64,000 nt of DNA from Telmatactis stephensoni (taxonomy: Eukaryota > Cnidaria > Anthozoa > Actiniaria > Isophelliidae): contig JALIZF010001768.1 of NCBI GenBank assembly GCA_029948255.1, positions 310,001 to 374,000 on the forward strand, in the 5' to 3' direction. Shown here piece by piece: positions 55,911 through 64,000 of this stretch. The position numbers and the translations under genes are program-made. Position 1 is the first letter of the stretch. Every line of letters begins with the position of its first letter. The notes under the pieces are model-generated. The model did no database searches. It was not told the origin of the DNA and saw only the letters and a program-made list of their open reading frames with translations.

Positions 55911-57889
55911 TTTGGCAAAGCTGACAAGAAAGTGTGCGATTACTCAATACTTTCTTTCTTTAGAGATAAACACTTGTTCATTTGTACCAGAAAGTAAGGC
56001 GAAATTGTGATTGAAACTTAAACAGGAAGAAAGACTCAGCTGTCAGAGTGTCCAGCCTTGCGATTGGCCATGCTCGTTAGCAAATAGCATAAAATTTGTT
56101 TTACATAAGTTGGGCGTTAAATATAGGTGTGTAAGGCTTATCACAAAGACACAAAGATAAATAAAGCCATTGAATCAGCTGTGTGGCTCCCGTGTATTAT
56201 TAACCTTGCAACACACAAGTTAAAATTGCTTTGTTTTAGTTATTTTTGTGTCACTAGTTGTGATTTTTAGAAATCACGTATGTTTAAAACTCGTTTAGTT
56301 AGTAAATTCTGGCTGATTTTCCTTTAATTCGCGCATTATCGTAACGCTAGGGGGCAGATAATTTTCGCATCAATCAATAATATAAAAATACAAAATGCGC
56401 AAAGCCTTTACTTTACACGGCCCGGCTCGGTGTTAAAACTCCCTGCAGAGTAAAAAACTCGCAGAAAAGTCATGAATCTTTATATCATTCAGGTTTTTAT
56501 TGTTGCTATGGTTTTCTGAACTGCAATAATAACTTTGCGTGAGGTACTAGTTTAATACTTTAAAAATAATTGTTCGGCAGAGCGTTTACAATTTAAGATG
56601 AGTAAATACAATTTAAGACTAAAGTAACTCGTTGATTGTCTAGACTTTTGTCGGTGCATCAGTTTGAACGCTTGAGTCCACATTTGGAGAAATTGAAAAT
56701 TGCATTTAAATTTTGCGTTCTCTGTAATTTTTCTTTTGACATTGTTCTGTCGAGTGTGGATTAGTGCTCTCTGTTTGTAATCTATTCATTCTTTTTTCTT
56801 TCAACTGAATCAGTCTCCTCTACTGTCGTTTCGTTCACTACACTGATAACCCAGCATTTATCTTCTCACTCAAGCTAGTTTGTCAACTTAGTAGAAGCGA
56901 GAACTACTATCTTGATATTCCCCTATATCAGAGCAGTGTCTTGATATCCAATGATATCACGCACAGTTTAAATTGGCTTCTAAATTAATAATGATTAGCT
57001 TAAAAGCTTTTGTCATTTTGTGGTGACCGACTAGCACTGAAATTTCAGCCTACTGTGTACACTCGCGCGCAGGGATGTCAGCGCACGGAAGTTTCAGCGA
57101 GTGATGAATTTGCGATGCAGTGAAACTAAAGTTTGTTTTCAAAATTTAGTAAAAAATGATTCTTGTTGTTTTTGACGATCAACATGAGTAGAGAACTAAG
57201 GAAAAAATGTTTTCTTTTTTGGAAAAAAGAAGTCCCTCCACTTCTAAATGCACGACCGCGTGTCAGGAACATGGTAACTAGTTTATGCTTGAAGCACGGC
57301 TTATAGGCGAAGAAAAGTGGGACGATAAATAGATAATCGGACAATTTTTGGTTCGATTCGAGTAGACACCATGTCTCGTTTGGTCTCGACATGAGTATTT
57401 TGGCTCCACTTTGTCTTACCGAAAACGAACCATGGTTTGACCAAGCTCGTCCTGATATCACGTCGAATCGAACCAAAGTTGCCCGATTATATAATTATCT
57501 TTTCTGGTTCCATTGATACTGTTTACCACAACCAGTACTTAAATTTGTGGTTTATTAATTGTCATAACTCTTGCAAGCAAAACTTTGCTTGACGCACATA
57601 TCGCTACGATAAGGCACATAGTCCAATTACGTTGACTTCTCGTGGCAAAATATTTGTTAAGAGGTACTCTTATAGCCCGGATGTGCAGTCATGCGCAGGG
57701 CTCGCCAAACTACAAAGAAATGACCGTGAAAGTTTTTAGAATCGTCGATATCTGAAGAAAAAATTAAAATGTTCAAAACCCCACTCGGATCATGTATCTT
57801 TAATGTTTACGCTTAAATTTGGTATATATTTTATCAGTCAGAATGAAAAAAAAAAAACCTCCGTCACTTTGATGATACAGTCATTCTCA
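55911..57889. other. Upstream of the first GPCR, no gene seen
   Basis: AT-rich intergenic sequence that probably includes the promoter of the minus-strand receptor. The ORF at 57126-57476 (minus) has no recognised similarity and no supporting features. Confidence 0.45.
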
Positions 57890-58119
57890 TAAAGGTTGCC
57901 CAGATGAAAAGACGTTTAGTCGTCAATAAACTCATTTGCATATATCACATTTTCAATTTTCTGGCAAGAATTTTAAATTTAGCTGTAAAACTGTATATGC
58001 AATGTACTTTGGTACTTTGAATTGAAATTCCTGCGAGAAAATAGAAAATCTGACTATATGCAAATGAGTTTATTAACGACTAAACGTCTTTTCATCTGGA
58101 CAACCTTTTTGAGAATTAC
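57890..58119. mobile_element. Foldback MITE with about 65-bp arms
   Basis: GTCATTCTCATAAAGGTTGC at the left and AACCTTTTTGAGAATTAC at the right mirror each other. The arms continue through CAGATGAAAAGACGTTTAGT and CAAATGAGTTTATTAACG with their reverse complements. Confidence 0.85.
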
Positions 58120-58891
58120 TCTATGTTTGAAGGACTATCATTTGGCACATTTACTGTATTTTTCCAACTTTGAACCCATGGTCGTTTTTTGAGGTAAATC
58201 AATTGATTCATACACTAACGAGGAAACCCCAAGACGTTTTGAATAGGTAAATGAATTACGAAGATTTTGGTGTATTTTTTGTTAGGATACATGATGATTT
58301 AGTTCCGTCATTTTCGAAGTTTTGATCAAGGAATTCACCCAAATATGCTTTCGCATAGCTCAGATACATGTCAGATAGGAACGTCAGTTTATTGTTTACA
58401 ACGCTATTCATTCTACATGTATTTCCGAAAGAAGTCTCCAGACGGCAAAGATCGATAGAGATCAGATAGAACATAAGAAAATAAATACAATCCAACATTA
58501 TTCTTCGATTTGTCTGTGACCAAGTAAATCTTTATATCAAGGACACTTAAAGGCTCATTAATTATTCATGACTATATTCCTACTCTGAACGAGTTAATAA
58601 AAAAAAAAAAACATGCTATGGCTATGCTACGGGTTCTTTGATTTATTTAAACATATTTCTTGTTATATATTATATAAAAACCGGCAAATCTACTGTTGGC
58701 GTAAAATATAGCAAATCTTCGTTTTGTAAAGCAATATTTTGACATGTTTCATTTAAAATCTATTTGTGGAAAACTAGGCGACAGAACGCTTGGCTGCACT
58801 GCTGCTGGTCTGCGGTTGCACGACAAACCCGGAGACCGCCAGCAACAGGCCAATGGGACGTAAGAGGCGCGTAGCTTACTAAAGCTAATAG
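58120..58891. other. Intergenic, no gene seen
   Basis: AT-rich sequence. A GC-richer stretch at about 58780-58880 (ACTGCTGCTGGTCTGCGG...) has no ORF of note. Confidence 0.4.
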
Positions 58892-59081
58892 AGAGATTAA
58901 GCATCACGTACCTACATGGGAAACGGCAGAGAGGATCACGTGACCTGCTTTTTTCGCGTCTGGCGTTGCTGTTTTAACACGAGGGTAAGTCATAAACGTG
59001 AAAAGTCGCTTTTTCTTTTGAGTGCCAGACGCGCAACGCCAGGCGCGAAATAGCCTCTGCCGTACGTGATGCTTAATCTCT
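58892..59081. mobile_element. MITE with AGAGATTAAGCATCACGTA ends
   Basis: AGAGATTAAGCATCACGTAC and the reverse complement of TACGTGATGCTTAATCTCT are inverted ends. Inner GGCAGAG and CTCTGCC continue them. GCGTCTGGCGTTGC and GCAACGCCAGGCGC add a central inverted pair. Confidence 0.8.
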
Positions 59082-59659
59082 TAAATAACAGGCCTGAAAA
59101 ACGCGCCAAACTGCGCGCGCGCGCGTCTGCGCGGTCAGCATAAAAATCGCAGGCTCAATAGGTGGGTTATTATAAAATTTGTATTTGTTAAAAACCAAAA
59201 ATCCAAACAAAAGTGCACATTTTAAGCGTTTTTCTGAAAAGTTAGAAAAATACACATTCAATCGTGGAGATCCGCCTACTATATATATGAACTAGATTTC
59301 CGAAACAGAGTAGCGGTTTTCTTAATATGACGGCCACTGAAGGACACTTCACGAACAACTGCAAAGTAATCTTCATTCTACGAGTTTTAATATTTAAAAA
59401 AAATCATTTTAACTCGACTATCTTTATGAGATCTGCTGCTTGTTCGCGCTTAGATATTTCTGCCGTTTTGAATTGTCGCCCGTCAAAGTAGCTTTCCTCT
59501 GAAGCGAGGAATTGCAATACAAATTCGTACGAAACCTTGAGAAAACAGGCTATTCGATCAGTAGTACTTTAGGTAATTTATTCCCCCTGAAATATTTCTT
59601 TACATTAAATCTTGTATTGAACTTCAACCCGAGTTGCCGTATTTATTGCACTAAACGCT

Positions 59660-60070
59660 TGGTACTTGGTAAGTACTTGGTGTTTGCAGCACCAAGTGTA
59701 TCACTAGATGATACATCCAAATATATACCTATTTCAAAAAAAGTTGTCGTATGAGAGGTCTCGAGGAAACGCGACTAGACCGAAAAGGAATATGGGAAGT
59801 TGCAAAATTTCACTCTCTTTTTCGCATTGGTCTTGATTTTAGCATCAGCAAATGAAGCTCTTTGATGTATTAGGTCATGGCAAGTTGAAGTTGAATTATG
59901 GTGTGGATATTTGTGTAGATTTATAGCTTTAGTAATGTTTACCCATGCTTCCTTTCGGGTGAGTTGCGTAGGCTTTTACCGACAACGTTTATTGAAATAG
60001 GTGTATATACAATCTATTTGATACACTTGGTGTTGCGTACAATTGGTGTTGCATACACCAATTACTTACC
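59660..60070. repeat. Large imperfect inverted repeat with ACTTGGTGTT motif
   Basis: CACCAAGTGTATC and CCAAATATATACCTATTTCAA on the left mirror TTGAAATAGGTGTATATACA and GATACACTTGGTG on the right. Shorter echoes of TTGGTGTTGC follow. The spacer is about 250 bp. It may be a MITE. Confidence 0.55.
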
Positions 60071-60357
60071 TAATAAATGCCTCTCTCCAAGAAACGCCCC
60101 ATCGAGTCTTAAAAATATTTGATAGACGCCCCTACTTCCTCTCCCACAGCAAACCAAATTGGCCCTGGGTATACTTTAACGGGGTACAAACAACATCAAA
60201 TGGATTTTTTAACATTAGCTTCTACTAAGAAGACAATATTTCTTGCAGAAATACTGACTGTTCTTGCAGAGAAATGACTGTCTGATACGTACTTCGGAGA
60301 TAAAATATTAAATTTCGAAATGAACGCCCTTCCCTTTTAACGCCTGCATCTAATCTG

Positions 60358-60442
60358 CACCCCCCCCCCCCCCCCGTTCAACTTGTAATAAACGTCCGTA
60401 ATGCCTTTTGTTTGGGGTAGCAATGGGGGGGGGGGGGGGGTA
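60358..60442. repeat. Poly-C and poly-G blocks facing each other
   Basis: A run of about 17 C (from about 60360) and a run of about 16 G (about 60425-60440) are separated by about 50 bp. They can pair as a hairpin or form quadruplex/i-motif structures. Homopolymers of this length are also prone to assembly error. Confidence 0.7.
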
Positions 60443-60821
60443 GTTATTGTTTTCCGATAGCTATTGAGTACAAACAAAATGGCGTCGATTACAAAGTAGA
60501 TTCTAATGAGTCTATTTGCCAAAAGGCGACTTTCTTACTGCCGGTTTCTTCCCCAAAGCGCAAGGCATTATGAAATAAGGAAAGTAGAGAATCTGATCTT
60601 TCTATCTATTTTGTACATGTTTACAAGGGAAGTCATTGATGGTCTGAGCCCGAAGCACGTAGCTGATAAACACCAACTCATTAATAGGATGTCTGTTCAG
60701 GACTCTAGGTAACTTTATCGATGAAAACTGATCTGGTTAACGCAAAGCAATTACCGTCAGCTATATAGATATACATGCACGGTAAAGTATATAAAAAAAT
60801 AGAGAAGCTGGTACAGATCTT

Positions 60822-61019
60822 GACTTTATCACTTTCTTTCTTTTGTAACATTTTCTGAGATGTCAACAATACCTCGTTCCAAAAAAGAGGCAGGAATTCA
60901 CTGTAAAGTCCATATATCTCGAATATATCACTTTCTTATATTGCTACATTTTCCCTACATCTGAGATGTGCACATTACCTCATTACAAGAAAGAGGCACG
61001 AATTTAGTGATAAGTTCCA
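60822..61019. repeat. Tandem copies of an about 105-bp unit, with a third copy at 62.3 kb
   Basis: CTGAGATGT...ACCTCGTTCCAAAAAAGAGG at 60855 and CTGAGATGTGCACATTACCT at 60961 are aligned copies, each preceded by TATCACTTTCTT. A third (TTAGATGTGTACATTACCTC) lies at 62337-62388. Confidence 0.65.
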
Positions 61020-62676
61020 TAAGCTAAAAGAATGGATGCACGGATCTTGAATTATATCAGATCAAATCCTTCCTTTTCTCAGGATTTTGTGTTACTCTTT
61101 GTGAAATCCAAGATGGCTGCCAGGAAGGCGATCAATGATATCGAGTATATCCTAAAGGGACTTCATTAATCTTTATATCCATTATGATTTGGTTCTATTT
61201 TAAGTTAAGATAAAAGATCTCGTTAGAACAGCTCCCTTCCTACGTATGCTTTTAGGTATTGCATTATCATCACCACTTGCGAATGGAATACTCCTGACAT
61301 TCTCGATAAGGGAAACATCGCTAAAATCAAACTGCGAAAAAAGGCGCCGAAATTGAAAATCCGACTGAAATCCCATTTTTACTAGTAACGGTTTATTTTA
61401 TTATTATTTTTTGGTTATATCACTGATAACCTAAGCGGATTAAAATCTAAGACATAGTGATAAACCGAGTTTAAATAAGGAAGTTTTTCTGTGTCTGACA
61501 AAGTCCGCCAGTCGGTGCCGCTTTGTGTCTCATTTTTTTAGATTGGTCGATCTTTTATCTCAACCAAACAAAACGTTGAGATACGACAACGCACGAACTT
61601 TTTCGTCAAAACTAAACTGTCATTTCGTCTGCCCTCCCTTTGAATAAAAATGACTTCCCTAGTAAAAACATGGGTTGAATTATCGGCTATATACAAAATA
61701 CCAGAAACTATAATACATGTTAATGTATCATTTCCGATGAACGTTCGCGTCGCAATTAAATTGTGCTGTGCTTGGGTTCATGGCAGAAGTCACGGATAAG
61801 CTGTTCATAAACGCAAGTTTAGTTCATTAATTGCAGGTACGCTTTCTTTCTCTCTTCGGCTAGATTAGACACAACGCGAGGAAACTTGTAAACATGAAGA
61901 TCAATGAAGGACGTCTGTAAGGGCTGTCCACGCCTACTCCTGTACTAGCTCAACACAGAGAGCTTTCTGTCACCAAGAAATTATTATAATGGTGCTATTA
62001 CATAGGAAACGACTTGAAAGGATTCTTCAATTCTTATGGGTCTTTTTTGGCCAGCTTCTCTGCAATTTCACTGAGGTTTATGCCAGTCATTTGAAGATTT
62101 CAATCGGAAGTTTTTGGCCGAGATCAGGATACTTTCGTTTAAAGGGTCAGGTTTGTGACAGGAGCCTCGGGCTAAACTTATCAACGTCGACACGGAGGTT
62201 TGTGTAATTTAATTGCAATAATGTCAGTGTTTCGTCGTAAAAGGGTTTATCTTGCTTGACCGGCTGTTGGATATTAGATTCATTATAATCTATGCATGGC
62301 TCCAGGCCATTGAGTGCATTTTCGCATGTTACATTTACCTTAGATGTGTACATTACCTCGTTCCAAAAAGGAGGCGTGAATTTACGCCCGAGGCAGTTTT
62401 ATTGTTATGAGTCAAGTTTTTCCCCTTGCAAAAATCGACATCGTTGATTTTATAGCAAGACAACACCATTTTCTAGATAGATGAGACAATATGGTAATAT
62501 TCCTTTTCATCAATTTGAACTCAATTTGATCTAAGTCAATATTGCCATTTGGAATTTCCCCTTTAAATGGAGCTTAAAATAAAGCCTTTTTAAAGTATCA
62601 GTTGTGGTTAATAATGAAAGTGCTTGGGTTTCGTGTTGTTACACTGATTGTGCATCTCATGTTCAAGGTATATGAG
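61020..62676. other. 3' flank of the second GPCR, no gene seen
   Basis: It contains the third copy of the about 105-bp repeat (62337-62388) and short unassigned ORFs. The end nearest 62677 probably holds the receptor 3' UTR. Confidence 0.45.
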
Positions 62677-63828
62677 TCATTGAATAGTAACCTCTTTCTC
62701 GTGTGCACCTCCTCGACCATCGTAGGTCGATACAGCGTTGAGTTCCATCGACGCGGTTCCACCCGAGATCGCCCGACTAGATCTGTTGGAATAAATTCGA
62801 TAATTCGAGCATCTGCACGTCAGCACATCTTTGCAAGCCTCGCGGAATTGTTTGCTAAAGAAACAGTATATGAAGGGATTAATACTGGTTTGTGTGAACA
62901 TGACAAGCTGGGCCATCCTCCAGGTAGTCAACCAGAAGACTGTTTGCTTCTGCATTCCAAGATTTACCATTAGAAGCATGACCATGTAGGGAGTATGGCA
63001 CACACAAAATACAACGATTACTGCCACAAGCATTTTAGTCAGTTTCGCATCGCTGCGGAAAATCTTGGCTGCGCTTGATGAGCCTTTTCTGAACACACTG
63101 TGCCTTGAAAGAGTCTTGTAAATCTTGACGTGTGCCCAAATCATGAAGACAAACGACAGTAAATACAAGACAGTTGTCTGCAAGATGTAGAAGACTAGTC
63201 GTGGAAGATTTCCAAGCAACGTGCTGGTGCATCGCCCTGTGCGTCGTGTAAAGAAGAACAATAAAGGACTGCACAGGACAAGAGAGAAAAGCCAGACTAA
63301 CACTGGAAGCCATTTTCGAAATAGCAACCGCTTTAACCGAGCTAAAATTGGAGTCGCGACTACCCTCATTCTCTCGTAGCTGATACAAACCAAAATAAGT
63401 ATGACTGAGATATAGCATGTTTCAGTCAAATATCCTTCCACTTTGCAGGCCAGCTCGCTGGAAAGACCAAAATGAACTGAAAAATCAAATGTAGCCAGAA
63501 GACCGAAAGACAAATTTGCTATAGTGAGACTGGCCAAATATCCAAGCATGACAGACGGACTACGCTTGAAGATCTTAAAACATGCTGCAAGCGCAAGTAG
63601 GTTCGAGACAATCGAGAGGATCAGCACTGCTAAGGCAATGTAAACGAGTAGTACACTCAGAAGACGAGGAAATGGAGACCGAGGGATTGCCAGCGAGCCG
63701 TTAAGACGCGAATTTTCACTGTCATTGGCTGAGGTGAGATTGTAAGTACGCAGAGACATCCTTTCATACAGTTTGCTGCAGTAAAGTGTACAATTGATGG
63801 AAAAATTACTCAGATATAAGCCGTGCAC
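62677..63828 (-). CDS. Class A (rhodopsin-like) GPCR, intronless, Asn at position 2.50
   Basis: 383 residues. The N-terminus has sequons NFS, NCT and NLT. TM1 carries N76 (1.50) in SNLLAL. TM2 reads LTIANLSFGLLATFD, so the usual Asp at 2.50 is Asn105. C3.25 lies in ELACKVEGYLTETCY. The DRY position reads ERM (SYERMRVV). TM6 has FCVCHTPY and TM7 has SINPFIYCFFSKQF, followed by a CRC segment suited to palmitoylation. The tail is Ser/Arg-rich. The start used is the first Met; MSLRTY (residue 24) is an alternative. It is a probable paralogue of the receptor at 54885-55910. Loss of Asp2.50 would be expected to weaken the sodium-binding pocket that shapes inactive-state stability in most class A receptors. 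The ligand is unknown. Confidence 0.9.
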   Translation of the reverse strand: MHGLYLSNFSINCTLYCSKLYERMSLRTYNLTSANDSENSRLNGSLAIPRSPFPRLLSVLLVYIALAVLILSIVSNLLALAACFKIFKRSPSVMLGYLASLTIANLSFGLLATFDFSVHFGLSSELACKVEGYLTETCYISVILILVCISYERMRVVATPILARLKRLLFRKWLPVLVWLFSLVLCSPLLFFFTRRTGRCTSTLLGNLPRLVFYILQTTVLYLLSFVFMIWAHVKIYKTLSRHSVFRKGSSSAAKIFRSDAKLTKMLVAVIVVFCVCHTPYMVMLLMVNLGMQKQTVFWLTTWRMAQLVMFTQTSINPFIYCFFSKQFREACKDVLTCRCSNYRIYSNRSSRAISGGTASMELNAVSTYDGRGGAHEKEVTIQ

Positions 63829-64000
63829 TGTACGTCAATAGCACCTGGCATTATACATATGACGTCATCCAATGCAATTATTTCAAATATCGAATTCCAA
63901 TGAAGTCAAGCCCAAGGCTTTACTACAGACTTTTCGACTATTGTGTTTTTATATTGGAAGCAAAATATTCATGTAAAGTGAGGAATTGTAATAAGATGTA
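63829..64000. other. Upstream flank of the second GPCR
   Basis: AT-rich sequence with a TGACGTCA (CRE-like) at about 63860-63867, 35 bp or so before the receptor start on the minus strand. Its use is unproven. Confidence 0.35.

Noticed and set aside
1..64000. CRISPR arrays, operons or a bacterial contaminant
   Set aside because: No regularly spaced repeat arrays or Shine-Dalgarno-led gene chains. Introns with GT-AG boundaries and animal-specific genes span the window.
1..64000. Autonomous transposons encoding reverse transcriptase or transposase
   Set aside because: No ORF shows recognisable catalytic motifs of these enzymes. Only short non-coding elements and retroposon-like tails are visible.

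Overview
This is a eukaryotic nuclear window. It is AT-rich with scattered introns, GT-AG splice sites in consistent phase, and abundant short inverted-repeat transposon relics. The gene content fits an early-branching animal: a four-LIM paxillin, a SMAP-type ArfGAP, a TMEM45-like protein and intronless class A GPCRs. My inference, made without any search, is a cnidarian, most likely an anthozoan such as a stony coral.

Layout. 1-3939: nested inverted-repeat elements and a long GAAA-type microsatellite. 3940-11476 (+): paxillin in seven coding exons, rebuilt with every splice phase consistent. 11477-19449: gene-poor, rich in MITEs and foldback elements, several nested. 19450-20298 (-): intronless TMEM45-like membrane protein. 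22627-37976 (+): SMAP-type ArfGAP in ten coding exons. Its 7.8 kb intron 3 holds a second gene on the same strand (24690-29554, four exons, about 1,022 residues). I cannot assign that gene to a family, and its reading frame is broken by a single extra A in an A9 run. 37977-42565: repeats only. 42566-47648 and 49814-52784 (-): a tandem duplicate pair encoding HIT/GalT-like proteins with a CxxC pair and an HxHxH active-site-like motif. The upstream copy has an in-frame TGA at an exon junction, which a splice acceptor 6 nt further on would remove. 54885-55910 and 62677-63828 (-): two intronless rhodopsin-class GPCRs, with repeats between and around them.

The genes do not form a pathway. Paxillin (focal adhesions) and SMAP (Arf6/clathrin traffic) are conserved housekeeping genes. 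The HIT/GalT-like pair and the GPCRs look like lineage expansions. No reverse transcriptase or transposase ORF was recognised, so the many mobile elements here are non-autonomous or decayed. The observations most worth a second look are the nested unknown gene and its A9 frameshift, the duplicated HIT/GalT-like pair, and the MITEs with clear target-site duplications and nesting.
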